This document shows, one piece after another, positions 34,671 to 42,824 of a stretch of 64,000 bases of DNA. The notes below the pieces were generated by a model that did not search any database, was not told the origin of the DNA, and worked only from the letters and a program-made list of their open reading frames with translations. The stretch lies in NCBI RefSeq assembly GCF_003991585.1, contig NZ_PQSP01000001.1, forward strand, positions 124,001 through 188,000. Reading direction: 5' to 3'. Made by a program: the position numbers and the translations under genes. The stretch's first letter is position 1, and every line of letters begins with the position of its first letter. Origin of the DNA: Saezia sanguinis (GTDB taxonomy: Bacteria; Pseudomonadota; Gammaproteobacteria; Burkholderiales; Burkholderiaceae_C).

Positions 34671-35627
34671 ATGCCTCGTTTGTCTTCGTCATCCTCCAAT
34701 TCTCATGCATCGGCTTTATTGCCGCAGCAGTCACAGCAGGCGATTGACCTGTTTTTGGATGCGCTGTGGCTGGAGGATGGTTTATCAGCCAATACACTGG
34801 CCGCCTACCGTAGGGATTTGACCTTGTATGCCGATTGGCTGGCCAGTCATCATGCGCAAAAGGCTCTGGATGATACACAGGAGGCGCATTTGCAGGCGTA
34901 TGCTGCGGTTCGCCATGCCAATTCAAAAGCAACCAGTGCCAACAGGCGCCTGACGGTGTTCAGGCGCTATTTTCATTGGGCAGCCAGAGAACACCGCATT
35001 CAGAAAGACCCAACCTTGCGCCTGTTGCCTGCCAAACAGGCGATGCGGGTGCCTGGCACGCTGACGGAAGCGCAGGTGGAGTCTTTGCTGGACGCGCCCG
35101 ACGTACAAAGTGAACTGGGGCTGCGTGACCGTACCATGCTGGAGCTGATGTACGCCAGCGGTTTGCGTGTGAGCGAGTTGGTCAAGCTCAAGATTTTTGA
35201 GGTGGGCCTCAATGAGCATGTTTTGCGCATTACCGGTAAGGGTGACAAGGAGCGCCTGGTGCCTTTTGGCCTGGAGGCGGCCACCTGGTTGCAGCGTTAT
35301 ATGCAGGAGGCCAGGCCCGTTTTGCTGAAAGGCCGTGCGTCTGACGCGCTGTTTGTGACCGGGCGCCTTGATGGCCTGCAGGGCATGACCCGGCAGATGT
35401 TCTGGGTGATTATCCGCAAATATGCGCTTCAGGCGGGCATACGGGAGCATTTGTCTCCACATACCCTGCGTCACGCGTTTGCAACTCATTTGCTGAACCA
35501 TGGGGCCGATTTACGTGCGGTGCAGATGCTGCTGGGGCACGCCGATATTTCAACCACTCAGATTTACACCCATGTGGCGCGCGAGCGGCTCAAACAATTG
35601 CACGCCCGGCACCACCCGCGCGGCTGA
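34671..35627 (+). CDS. xerD: Tyrosine recombinase XerD
   Basis: This 318-residue recombinase resolves chromosome dimers at dif with XerC and FtsK. The N-terminal SAM-like core-binding domain ([23 protein letters not shown]) precedes the catalytic domain with all expected residues: Arg in [10 protein letters not shown], Lys in [31 protein letters not shown] (His, Arg), [14 protein letters not shown] (His and nucleophile Tyr). Length and ending match XerD rather than XerC or an integrase. It is not next to phage genes. A Ser-rich N-terminal extension of about 20 residues is not conserved. Confidence 0.93.
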   Translation: MPRLSSSSSNSHASALLPQQSQQAIDLFLDALWLEDGLSANTLAAYRRDLTLYADWLASHHAQKALDDTQEAHLQAYAAVRHANSKATSANRRLTVFRRYFHWAAREHRIQKDPTLRLLPAKQAMRVPGTLTEAQVESLLDAPDVQSELGLRDRTMLELMYASGLRVSELVKLKIFEVGLNEHVLRITGKGDKERLVPFGLEAATWLQRYMQEARPVLLKGRASDALFVTGRLDGLQGMTRQMFWVIIRKYALQAGIREHLSPHTLRHAFATHLLNHGADLRAVQMLLGHADISTTQIYTHVARERLKQLHARHHPRG

Positions 35628-35628
35628 C

Positions 35629-35657
35629 TTCCATTCAGGCAAAATCTGGTATATAAT
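35629..35657 (+). promoter_or_regulatory. Promoter of the rpsF operon
   Basis: TATAAT (35652-35657) is a perfect -10 box. At 17 bases upstream is a weak -35 (TTCCAT, 35629-35634). Transcription would begin near 35664, leaving a 100-base leader before rpsF. Confidence 0.6.
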
Positions 35658-35718
35658 CGAAAGCTTCCCTTGCCACACCGGTTTGGCAGTGCGGCCTTAT
35701 ATGGTCAACTGTATACAC

Positions 35719-35742
35719 AGCCAAGACGCTTGCCGGGTGGCT
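35719..35742 (+). promoter_or_regulatory. Candidate S6:S18 autoregulatory hairpin in the rpsF leader
   Basis: AGCCA (35719-35723) pairs with TGGCT (35738-35742), with CCG at 35733-35735 on the 3' side of the loop. It lies just ahead of the ribosome binding site (AAGGAG near 35752). rpsF leaders of many bacteria carry a hairpin with a recognised CCG that binds the S6:S18 complex. The fit here is partial. Confidence 0.35.
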
Positions 35743-35763
35743 TTTATCCATAAGGAGTTTTAC

Positions 35764-36132
35764 ATGCGTCATTATGAAATTGTGCTCCTGATCCACCCGG
35801 ATCAAAGCGAGCAAGTGCCAGCCATGGTTGAGCGCTATAAAAGCATGATCACCGCTGATGGTGGTCAGATTCACCGTTACGAAGACTGGGGCCGTCGTCA
35901 ACTGGCCTATCAGATCCAGAAGCTGGCTAAAGCCCATTACATCTGCATGAACATTGAATGTTCACAGCACGTGCTTGATGAGCTGGAACACGCTTTCCGC
36001 TTTAACGATGCTGTTTTGCGCCACCTGACCGTGCGCAAGGAAACCGCTGAAACAACACCTTCCTCGATGATGAAGGTTGTGGAGCGCGAAGAAGCACGCA
36101 AAAATACCCAGCAGGAATCTGCTGCCAACTGA
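35764..36132 (+). CDS. rpsF: Ribosomal protein bS6
   Basis: This 122-residue protein is bS6 of the small subunit platform, which binds as a dimer with bS18. It opens [18 protein letters not shown], contains the conserved [21 protein letters not shown] strand-helix and ends in a charged, Glu-rich tail ([13 protein letters not shown]), as usual for the family. AAGGAG lies 8 bases ahead of the ATG. It is first of the rpsF-priB-rpsR-rplI group and driven by the promoter at 35629. Confidence 0.98.
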   Translation: MRHYEIVLLIHPDQSEQVPAMVERYKSMITADGGQIHRYEDWGRRQLAYQIQKLAKAHYICMNIECSQHVLDELEHAFRFNDAVLRHLTVRKETAETTPSSMMKVVEREEARKNTQQESAAN

Positions 36133-36161
36133 TTTTCTGTAAGAAAGGTCAAACGGCAGGC

Positions 36162-36485
36162 GTGAACGCGATTGATACCATCGGCCCAGGTCAGGGCGTC
36201 AATCAGTGTCATCTGCAGGCCCGCATTGAAAGTCTGGGATCCGACCGATATACCCCCGCAGGGATACTGGCACTGGATCTGGTTTTGGCCCATCAGTCCA
36301 GCCAAATGGAGTTGGGAAGTTCAAGACAAGTGGTACTTTCAATCAAGGCGGTGGCTTTTGGCGAAGTTGCACAGAAGCTGCGTTTGGCAGATATGCAAAG
36401 TGTTTATGTGTTTGATGGTTTTTTAGCCTCCCGGGGCCGGACACAACAGGTTATTTTGCATATTTCAGACTTTCAGTCGGTTTGA
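36162..36485 (+). CDS. priB: Primosomal replication protein N (PriB)
   Basis: PriB is a single-strand DNA-binding OB-fold dimer that helps PriA and DnaT restart replication. The 107-residue protein opens with N.C.L.ARIESL and has PAGILALDLVLAHQSSQMELG and a hydrophobic C-terminal strand QQVILHISDFQ, the usual PriB features. The only sensible start is GTG 36162, which fits priB genes of relatives; GAAAGG is 15 bases upstream. It sits between rpsF and rpsR as in Beta- and Gammaproteobacteria. Low-level translation from GTG would suit a protein needed in small amounts. Confidence 0.92.
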   Translation: MNAIDTIGPGQGVNQCHLQARIESLGSDRYTPAGILALDLVLAHQSSQMELGSSRQVVLSIKAVAFGEVAQKLRLADMQSVYVFDGFLASRGRTQQVILHISDFQSV

Positions 36486-36576
36486 TATTGGGAATGCAGG
36501 GTAAACGGGTTATGCACATGGTGCAACGCTTATCTTCGCTTAGAGTCAGATTTAACATTCAGGAGTCCATTTGATT

Positions 36577-36864
36577 ATGGCTTTCACACGTAACAACAAA
36601 TTTAATAAGGACCGCAAGGTCAAACGCAATCAGCAGTCACTGCTGTTCCGCCGTAAACGTTTCTGCCGCTTCACGGTGGCTGGCGTTAAGGAAATTGATT
36701 ACAAAGACATTGATACGCTGCGTGATTTCATCGGCGAAAACGGAAAAATCACCCCGGCCCGTCTGACCGGCACACGTGCCATTTATCAGCGTCAGCTCAA
36801 TACGGCGATCAAACGTGCACGTTTCCTGGCACTGATGCCTTATACCGATCTGCACAAGTTCTGA
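36577..36864 (+). CDS. rpsR: Ribosomal protein bS18
   Basis: bS18 is a 95-residue small-subunit protein that pairs with bS6. It is strongly basic, with [38 protein letters not shown] and the family ending [18 protein letters not shown]. The N-terminal extension ([19 protein letters not shown]) is typical of betaproteobacteria. ATG 36577 is preferred to TTG 36571, with CAGGAG upstream. rplI follows after 11 bases. Confidence 0.98.
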   Translation: MAFTRNNKFNKDRKVKRNQQSLLFRRKRFCRFTVAGVKEIDYKDIDTLRDFIGENGKITPARLTGTRAIYQRQLNTAIKRARFLALMPYTDLHKF

Positions 36865-36875
36865 GGAGTACAAGC

Positions 36876-37331
36876 ATGCAAGTTATTTTGCTCGATAAAA
36901 TTCATCACCTCGGTAACCTGGGTGACATCGTTAAGGTCAAGGACGGCTACGCCCGTAACTACCTGATTCCTCAGGGTCAGGCACGCCGTGCTACGGCTGA
37001 CGCGATCAAAGAGTTTGAAGCACGCCGCGCAGAACTGGAAAAAGCCGCTGCCGAAAGACTGGCCGCTGCCCAGACGCTCAGCGAGAAGATTCATGGTACA
37101 TCGGTGACCATTAAACAGAAAGCCGGGGTAGACGGCCGCCTGTTTGGTTCTGTGACCAATTATGACATCACTGCAGCCTTGCATGAGCAAGGGTTTGCCG
37201 ATGTGCATAAATCACAGATCCGTATGCCTAATGGTCCGCTGAAGGCGATTGGTGAGTACGATGTGGTGGTTGCATTGCATGCCGATACCACATCTGATCT
37301 GAAAGTGATCATTGTTGCTGAAACCGATTAA
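36876..37331 (+). CDS. rplI: Ribosomal protein bL9
   Basis: This 151-residue large-subunit protein has the bL9 N-domain ([30 protein letters not shown]-type opening), the long connecting helix rich in Ala and Glu ([20 protein letters not shown]), and the C-domain with SVTNYDI and [17 protein letters not shown] precedes ATG 36876. It ends the ribosomal group: an intrinsic terminator follows at 37383, separating it from dnaB, which in many relatives is co-transcribed. Confidence 0.98.
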   Translation: MQVILLDKIHHLGNLGDIVKVKDGYARNYLIPQGQARRATADAIKEFEARRAELEKAAAERLAAAQTLSEKIHGTSVTIKQKAGVDGRLFGSVTNYDITAALHEQGFADVHKSQIRMPNGPLKAIGEYDVVVALHADTTSDLKVIIVAETD

Positions 37332-37382
37332 TCTGCAACTGGTTCAAATACCAGGCAGGTGATTTCATCTGTTTCATACTGG

Positions 37383-37416
37383 AAAACCGGCTTTTTTTAA
37401 GCCGGTTTTTCTTTTG
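37383..37416 (+). terminator. Intrinsic terminator of the rpsF operon
   Basis: AAAACCGGCTT (37383-37393) pairs with AAGCCGGTTTT (37399-37409), 11 pairs with a T5 loop, followed by TCTTTT. Confidence 0.92.
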
Positions 37417-37425
37417 AGCTGCTGG

Positions 37426-37454
37426 TTGGATTCATGTTTACCTGTGTTTACAAA
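37426..37454 (+). promoter_or_regulatory. Candidate dnaB promoter
   Basis: TTGGAT (37426-37431) and TACAAA (37449-37454) are 17 bases apart. Transcription would start near 37461, right at the 5' edge of the three-way-junction RNA. Box quality is moderate. Confidence 0.5.
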
Positions 37455-37462
37455 GTCGTTTA

Positions 37463-37524
37463 ATTTGAGTGGAGAAGGGAAAAACCTTCTCAACAATAGG
37501 CACCTGTTGCCCTACCGCTCAAAT
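37463..37524 (+). ncRNA. Three-way-junction RNA in the dnaB leader
   Basis: ATTTGAGTGG (37463-37472) pairs with CCGCTCAAAT (37515-37524), ten pairs with one G-T. It directly encloses hairpin AGAAGG/CCTTCT (37473-37478/37485-37490, loop GAAAAA), a six-base joint CAACAA, and hairpin TAGGCA/TGCCCTA (37497-37502/37508-37514, one bulged C, loop CCTGT). Coaxial stems without unpaired bases at two of three joints are typical of compact ligand-binding RNAs. No known riboswitch class was recognised. Confidence 0.65.
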
Positions 37525-37540
37525 GTCATGGTAAAGTGAG

Positions 37541-37590
37541 CAATGCATGAGCCCCGGTGTGGGCAATGCATGTGATAATGCATTGTTTTT
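37541..37590 (+). promoter_or_regulatory. Antiterminator/terminator switch before dnaB
   Basis: Terminator: CAATGCAT (37564-37571) pairs with ATGCATTG (37578-37585) around GTGATA, followed by five T (37586-37590). Antiterminator: ATGCAT (37543-37548) pairs with ATGCAT (37566-37571), continued by GCCC (37551-37554) with GGGC (37561-37564). The two structures share 37564-37571 and cannot coexist. CAATGCATG occurs twice (37541, 37564). The AAAGG for dnaB starts one base after the T run. Confidence 0.6.
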
Positions 37591-37607
37591 AAAGGTTTTT
37601 TGTTTTT

Positions 37608-39002
37608 ATGTCTGCTGTTTATCCTGAATCAGCCTCACCTTCGATGGATATGGATGTTGCGCAATTGCGTGTGCCGCCGCATTCGATTGAGGCCGAGCAG
37701 AGTGTGTTGGGCGGTTTGCTGGTTGAAAATGATGCCTGGGACCGTTGCGGTGACCTGATCAGTGAAAATGATTTTTACCGTTATGAGCACCGGCAGATCT
37801 TTTCGGCCATTGCACAGTTGATCAACGCCAGCAAACCGGCTGATGTCATTACCGTTTTTGAGCATTTGCAGAACCTGGGCAAGGCTGAAGAATGCGGCGG
37901 GCTGCCTTATTTGAATGCGCTGGCGCAAAGCGTGCCCAGTGCGGCCAATATCCGCCGTTATGCAGAGATTGTGCGCGAACGGGCGATTCTGCGCAAGCTG
38001 GTGGCTGCCAGTGATGAGATTGCCACCAATGCCATGAGCCCGCAGGGGCGGCCGGTCGCGCAGATTCTGGACGATGCGGAACAGAAGATCTTTGGCATTG
38101 GCGAAGAAGGCTCACGTATGAAGGCCGGTTTTCAGTCGATGGACAAGCTGGTGGTGGACCTGCTGGACCGTGTTACTGAAATGGCTGAAAACCCCAATGA
38201 CGTTACCGGCGTGCACAGCGGGTTTTATGACTATGACCGCATGACCGCAGGCATGCAGCCGGGCGACCTGATTGTGCTGGCGGCACGTCCCTCGATGGGG
38301 AAAACGGCGCTGGCGCTCAATATTGCCGAGCATGTTGCGGTAGAGGAGCGGTTGCCGGTTGCGGTGTTTTCGATGGAAATGGGCGCTGCGCAGTTGACGC
38401 TGCGTCTGGTCGGTTCGCTGGGGCGCATTGACCAGGGCAACCTGCGTACCGGAAAGCTGCGCAACGATGAATGGGCGCGCCTGTCGGAAACGGTAGAGAA
38501 AATGCGTGACATTGATATGTTCATTGATGAAACGCCTGGCCTCACACCCAGCGAGCTGCGCGCCAATGCGCGGCGGCTGGCACGTAAATTTGGCCGGCTG
38601 GGGCTGATTGTGGTGGACTATCTGCAACTGATGAGCGGCTCGTCCGGCGGTGGTGATGAAAACCGTGCCACAGAGTTGGGGGAAATTTCCCGCGGCCTGA
38701 AATCGCTGGCCAAAGAGCTGCAATGCCCGGTGCTGGCGCTGTCGCAGTTGAACCGCAGTGTGGAGCAGCGAACCGACAAACGGCCGATGATGAGTGACTT
38801 GCGTGAATCAGGCGCGATTGAGCAGGATGCCGATGTGATCATCTTCATTTACCGTGATGATTATTATCACAAAGAGCAGTCCAAAGACCCCGGCGTGGCG
38901 GAAATCATCATTGCCAAGCAGCGTAACGGCCCTACCGGCACTGTGCGTCTGGCGTTCCTGAAACCGCTGACGCGGTTTGAGAACCTGGCGGAAGATGTCT
39001 AA
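37608..39002 (+). CDS. dnaB: Replicative DNA helicase
   Basis: DnaB unwinds DNA at the fork as a hexamer. The 464-residue protein has the N-terminal hairpin domain (PPHSIEAEQSVLGGLLVEN), a linker, and the RecA-like motor with Walker A ARPSMGKTALAL (Lys232), Walker B LIVVDYLQLM, and the Q-R motifs (LSQLNRSVEQRTDKRPMMSDLRESG; ARKFG). No intein is present. ATG 37608 follows AAAGG and a T-rich spacer. It has its own leader with a promoter and attenuator-like structure, so replication helicase supply seems to be set separately from the ribosomal genes upstream. Confidence 0.97.
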   Translation: MSAVYPESASPSMDMDVAQLRVPPHSIEAEQSVLGGLLVENDAWDRCGDLISENDFYRYEHRQIFSAIAQLINASKPADVITVFEHLQNLGKAEECGGLPYLNALAQSVPSAANIRRYAEIVRERAILRKLVAASDEIATNAMSPQGRPVAQILDDAEQKIFGIGEEGSRMKAGFQSMDKLVVDLLDRVTEMAENPNDVTGVHSGFYDYDRMTAGMQPGDLIVLAARPSMGKTALALNIAEHVAVEERLPVAVFSMEMGAAQLTLRLVGSLGRIDQGNLRTGKLRNDEWARLSETVEKMRDIDMFIDETPGLTPSELRANARRLARKFGRLGLIVVDYLQLMSGSSGGGDENRATELGEISRGLKSLAKELQCPVLALSQLNRSVEQRTDKRPMMSDLRESGAIEQDADVIIFIYRDDYYHKEQSKDPGVAEIIIAKQRNGPTGTVRLAFLKPLTRFENLAEDV

Positions 39003-39048
39003 GGCTGCTGACCAAGCCTGCAAATCGATGATGGATAGGGGCTGAAAG

Positions 39049-39909
39049 ATGAAACTGCTGCGTGTTGGGATGTCTGGTTTTGAAAAACCCGCGCTGCTGG
39101 ATGAGCAGGGCGCATTGCGGGATCTTTCCGGCGTGATCGGAGATGTCTGCGGGCAGTGGCTGCTGCCTGAGGTGCTGGAACGTTTGCAGGCGCTAAACCC
39201 GGAGATGCTGCCGGTATTGCCCGCAGATCAACTGCGCGTAGGCCCGTGTGTAGGGCAAGTGGGCAAGCTGATCTGCATTGGCCTGAATTACAGTGACCAC
39301 GCGGCAGAAACCGGTGCGGCCGCACCTGATGAGCCGGTGATTTTCGGCAAATGGACCAGTGCCATTACCGGGCCTTATGATGAGGTTCACATACCGCGTG
39401 GTTCCACCCATACCGACTGGGAAGTCGAGCTGGGCGTGGTGATTGGGCAGTCGGGCCGTTATATCGAAGAAGACAATGCGCTGGCGCATGTGGCCGGTTA
39501 TTGCGTGGTGAATGATATCTCCGAACGGGAATACCAGATGCGCCGCGGCGGCACCTGGGACAAAGGCAAAGGTTGTGATACGTTTGCACCGATTGGGCCA
39601 TGGCTGGTAACGGCAGACGAGGTGCCTGACCCGCAGCAACTTTCGATCTGGCTGGAGGTGGATGGCAAGCGCTATCAGGACGACACAACAGCCAATATGA
39701 TTTTTAAGGTGCCTTATCTGATCAGCTACGTCAGCCAGTTCATGAGCCTGCAGCCCGGCGATATCATTGCCACCGGCACGCCGCCCGGGGTGGGGCTGGG
39801 GCAGAAACCACCGGTGTTTTTACAGCCGGGGCAGATCATGCAACTTGGCGTCCAGGGGCTGGGCGAACAGCGGTTGACAGTGGTTTCAACGCCGCTGACC
39901 GGGGGTTAA
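39049..39909 (+). CDS. Fumarylacetoacetate hydrolase family protein
   Basis: This 286-residue protein has the FAH beta-roll catalytic core: LICIGLNYSDHAAETG, EPVIFGKWTSAITGP, the metal ligands in DWEVELGVVIG, and TGTPPGVGLGQKPP near the end. An N-terminal domain of about 65 residues precedes it. Close relatives are 2,4-diketo-3-deoxy-L-fuconate hydrolases and ureidoglycolate-lyase-like enzymes; the true substrate cannot be called. Mg2+-dependent C-C or C-N hydrolysis is likely. Its stop overlaps the convergent mnmC stop by four bases. It follows dnaB by 46 bases and may be read from the same transcript. Confidence 0.85.
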   Translation: MKLLRVGMSGFEKPALLDEQGALRDLSGVIGDVCGQWLLPEVLERLQALNPEMLPVLPADQLRVGPCVGQVGKLICIGLNYSDHAAETGAAAPDEPVIFGKWTSAITGPYDEVHIPRGSTHTDWEVELGVVIGQSGRYIEEDNALAHVAGYCVVNDISEREYQMRRGGTWDKGKGCDTFAPIGPWLVTADEVPDPQQLSIWLEVDGKRYQDDTTANMIFKVPYLISYVSQFMSLQPGDIIATGTPPGVGLGQKPPVFLQPGQIMQLGVQGLGEQRLTVVSTPLTGG

Positions 39910-41906
39910 GCCTCTCCTTCTGCTGAAGTGGCCTGGCGTTTTTGCCTGAGCGTAAATCTTGCCGGCAGCAGCGCCTGCACCAGTTGCTGAGGTAATGGCC
40001 AGGGCTCACGGCACATCATGCTGGCGAGCAGCTCTGCGCATAATGCGCCCGCGCTTAAACCTCGTGAGCCCAGTGCAGTCAATACATACAGCCCGGGCAG
40101 CACAGGGATTTCGGTGTTCATGACGCGCCGGGCATCCAGCGCTGCCAAAGCGTTCCAGTCGGGTACGGCGCCGACCATGGGCATGTGGTCGGCCGATGTA
40201 CAGCGTACTTCCACAAAAGCGTTCAGTTGCTGCTGCTCAAACTGGGGCTGCAGCGCATGCGCAGCCTGTGGTGAGAGGTTGCGCAGTTTTTCAAAATTTT
40301 CCTGATGGCTTGCGGGCAGTACATCCAGGGTCTGGCAGTCATGCTGGAAGGTGGAGCCCATGCTCCATGACCAGCCGGCATCGGCCCGCAGCGGCAGCAG
40401 AAAATGCCCGTTGCCGGTGCGCGCATCGGGTAATGATGCAGGGGCAGCGGCATTTTCCAGCCCCAGTGTAATTTGCCCGCGGTTGGGGGTGATGCGGTCA
40501 TTTTCCAGCTTGCATAAGGGCAGGCTGCCCATGGCGGCGGCCACGACCACATGGGGAGACTGGGCACAGATCTGTCCATGCTGGTCCCGCAGTTGCCATG
40601 AGCCTGCTTGTGTGCGTTCAAGCGCTGTGACGGTGGTATTCCACTGGTACTCAATGCCCGGCGTATGGGCCAATAATGCGTTGATGAGCGCTGGCCCTTC
40701 AACCCGCATGCCGTGGTGAAAACGCCTGCATGGCTGGTTTTCATCCGTGGTTGCCGGAGAAAACAGCATTTGCCCGAGATTGCCCCAGCTTTGAGGGATG
40801 CGGGCATCTTCAGCGCACTCAACAATCTGCTCTACCGGTGCGTCGCTCCAATAAGCGGGAGGCAGTTTACAGGCGGTAATGAGGTATTTCATCCATGCCG
40901 CACCTGCGCGTGTCAGGCGTGAGAGCAGCGCATCATCGGAGGAAATATGCGGCAGGCCCAGCCCTATGGGCAGGCCGGAGGCTCCTTGCGCTGGTCCGGA
41001 TGCCTTGTCAATCAGACGCACCTTCCAGCCACGTCGCGCCAGTGACCAGCAGGCGCTGGCACCGGCAATGCCAGCACCAATCACAATGGCTTCGCGTTGA
41101 GCGGTTGTAATGCCTGCCTGCGTGCTGGGTTTGCGGCGTGAAATGGCATGCGGTTGGTAACTGCCGGTCAGGCATTCTTTTTTAGGTGGCAAGCCCGGCC
41201 GGCGTTCGGTTTGAAAGCCTGCGCTTGCCAGATGGCGGCGCACATGGCCGGCAACGCTCCAGGTGGCAATCCGGGTTCCGGGATGTGCCAGTCGGGCCAG
41301 GGCCTTCATGATCTCCGGGCTCCACAGGTCCGGGTTTTTGGCTGGCGAAAAACCATCCAGATAAATGGCATCGGCAGACAGGTATAGCTGTTTGAGCAGT
41401 TCCTGCGCGTTGCCGATAGCCAGTGTCAGAATGATCTGGCCTGACTCGCCCTCGTCAAATTCAATGCGATGCAAACCGGGCAAGGGCAGTGGGTATTGCT
41501 GTGCCAAACGCTGGCCTAATGCCTGGAGTTCCGGAATATGGGCCACAGACTGGATGATGTCCTGCGGCGAAACCGGATATGCTTCAACCGAGACAAAGTG
41601 CAAGCGGCGGCACTGACCGGGGTTGTTTTTCCAGCACAGCCAGGTGGCCAGAAAATTCAGCCCCAGACCAAAGCCGGTTTCCAGAATGGTCACGACGGGT
41701 TTTTGCTGCCATTGTTCGGGCAGCCCACAGCCATTTAAAAAAACGTGCTGCGCCTGCGGCAGAGCACCGCTGACACTGTGGTAGATGTCATCAAACTGTT
41801 CTGAATGGGGATGCCCCTGAGGTGTCCATGTGACAGGGCTGGTGTTTGGAGCGTTCATGGCCATATGGTTCAGTGTAAGCATAGCATAATGCAGGGAAGT
41901 TGCCAT
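39906..41906 (-). CDS. mnmC: Bifunctional tRNA mnm5s2U34 methyltransferase / FAD-dependent cmnm oxidoreductase
   Basis: MnmC finishes the mnm5s2U wobble modification. The 666-residue protein has an N-terminal methyltransferase (about residues 1-245, SAM loop ETGFGLGLNFLATW and YLDGFSPAKNPDLW) and a C-terminal FAD oxidoreductase (Rossmann motif VIGAGIAGASACWSLARRG, about residue 273). By alignment with E. coli, translation may begin at the internal ATG 41858 (MNAPNTSPVTW), because the first 16 residues are not family-like. The stop shares bases with the convergent FAH gene. tRNA-Gln(UUG) is among MnmC substrates in E. coli. Confidence 0.92.
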   Translation of the reverse strand: MATSLHYAMLTLNHMAMNAPNTSPVTWTPQGHPHSEQFDDIYHSVSGALPQAQHVFLNGCGLPEQWQQKPVVTILETGFGLGLNFLATWLCWKNNPGQCRRLHFVSVEAYPVSPQDIIQSVAHIPELQALGQRLAQQYPLPLPGLHRIEFDEGESGQIILTLAIGNAQELLKQLYLSADAIYLDGFSPAKNPDLWSPEIMKALARLAHPGTRIATWSVAGHVRRHLASAGFQTERRPGLPPKKECLTGSYQPHAISRRKPSTQAGITTAQREAIVIGAGIAGASACWSLARRGWKVRLIDKASGPAQGASGLPIGLGLPHISSDDALLSRLTRAGAAWMKYLITACKLPPAYWSDAPVEQIVECAEDARIPQSWGNLGQMLFSPATTDENQPCRRFHHGMRVEGPALINALLAHTPGIEYQWNTTVTALERTQAGSWQLRDQHGQICAQSPHVVVAAAMGSLPLCKLENDRITPNRGQITLGLENAAAPASLPDARTGNGHFLLPLRADAGWSWSMGSTFQHDCQTLDVLPASHQENFEKLRNLSPQAAHALQPQFEQQQLNAFVEVRCTSADHMPMVGAVPDWNALAALDARRVMNTEIPVLPGLYVLTALGSRGLSAGALCAELLASMMCREPWPLPQQLVQALLPARFTLRQKRQATSAEGEA

Positions 41907-42105
41907 GCGTTTGTTGATAAAGGTTAAACAGTGGTGATCAAAACGGGGAAATTGTGTTTTACCCCTTTTCAGCGGATGATGCAGGCCGGCTTTTCCCCAA
42001 TCTGTTGTTTATGGCTGTTTCAGGTGATGGGCTGTAAGCTGAATAGTCAGACAGGCTATGCATTCAATCTCAGTGGTGCGCAGATCTTCAGGGCATGTGT
42101 GGTGA

Positions 42106-42744
42106 TTAAAACTCTGCCAAGGCTTCAAACTGCATGTTTTGCCGTGTGACCGGATGCACAAAAGCCAGACGCCATGCATGTAGCATTAGGCGCGGATAAG
42201 CATAAGCGTATTCGGGCGGGGCATACAGCGTATCGCCCAGAATGGGGTGGCCGATGGCTGCCAGATGCACGCGCAACTGGTGGCTGCGTCCTGTATGCGG
42301 CATCAGTTTCAAGGTGCTGAAATGGTGGCCCGGGCTGCGCTGAATAACTTCCCAGCGGGTGAGTGACGGTTTTCCATGCAAGTGGCTGACGATTTGGCGC
42401 GGGCGGTTTGGCCAGTCTTTTTGCAGCGGGAGGTTGATTTCTCCCTGATGGTCGGCCGGGCTGCCGGCAACCTTAGTCAGATAGGTTTTTTCAACCTGAC
42501 GCTCTGCAAATGCCATGCTCAGTTGTCGCTGTACGACAGCGTTGCGTGCCATCACGACCAGGCCGGATGTGGCTTGATCCAGCCGGTGCACAGTGAGCGC
42601 ATTTGGAAATAAAGTCTGAACAAGGCCGGCCAGATGGGGCTGGCTTTCATCCCGCCCGGGCACGCATAACAACCCGGCAGTTTTATGAAGGATGAGCAAC
42701 TGCTCATCGGAATAAATGATCACCGGGACAGAGGTCATATGCAT
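42106..42744 (-). CDS. rluA: RluA-type pseudouridine synthase
   Basis: This 212-residue protein matches the RluA subgroup. VHRLDQATSGLVVMARN holds the catalytic Asp, and PHTGRSHQLRVHLAAIGHPILGDTLY and LMLHAWRLAFVHP are standard motifs. RluA isomerises U746 of 23S rRNA and U32 of several tRNAs. The single-domain architecture without S4 and the length fit RluA rather than RluC or RluD. ATG 42744 is chosen; the longer frame begins at a TTG. No operon partner. Confidence 0.85.
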   Translation of the reverse strand: MHMTSVPVIIYSDEQLLILHKTAGLLCVPGRDESQPHLAGLVQTLFPNALTVHRLDQATSGLVVMARNAVVQRQLSMAFAERQVEKTYLTKVAGSPADHQGEINLPLQKDWPNRPRQIVSHLHGKPSLTRWEVIQRSPGHHFSTLKLMPHTGRSHQLRVHLAAIGHPILGDTLYAPPEYAYAYPRLMLHAWRLAFVHPVTRQNMQFEALAEF

Positions 42745-42824
42745 GGGGGCCGAAGATGACAATGCCCTGAATGGTTGGCATGGATTCAGGGCATGTCTGT
42801 TCTGGGCACAACAAGGTAATCAGA

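Noticed and set aside
34671-35627. Integrase of a mobile element
   Set aside because: Length, motifs and neighbours match housekeeping XerD; no att-like repeats or phage genes nearby.
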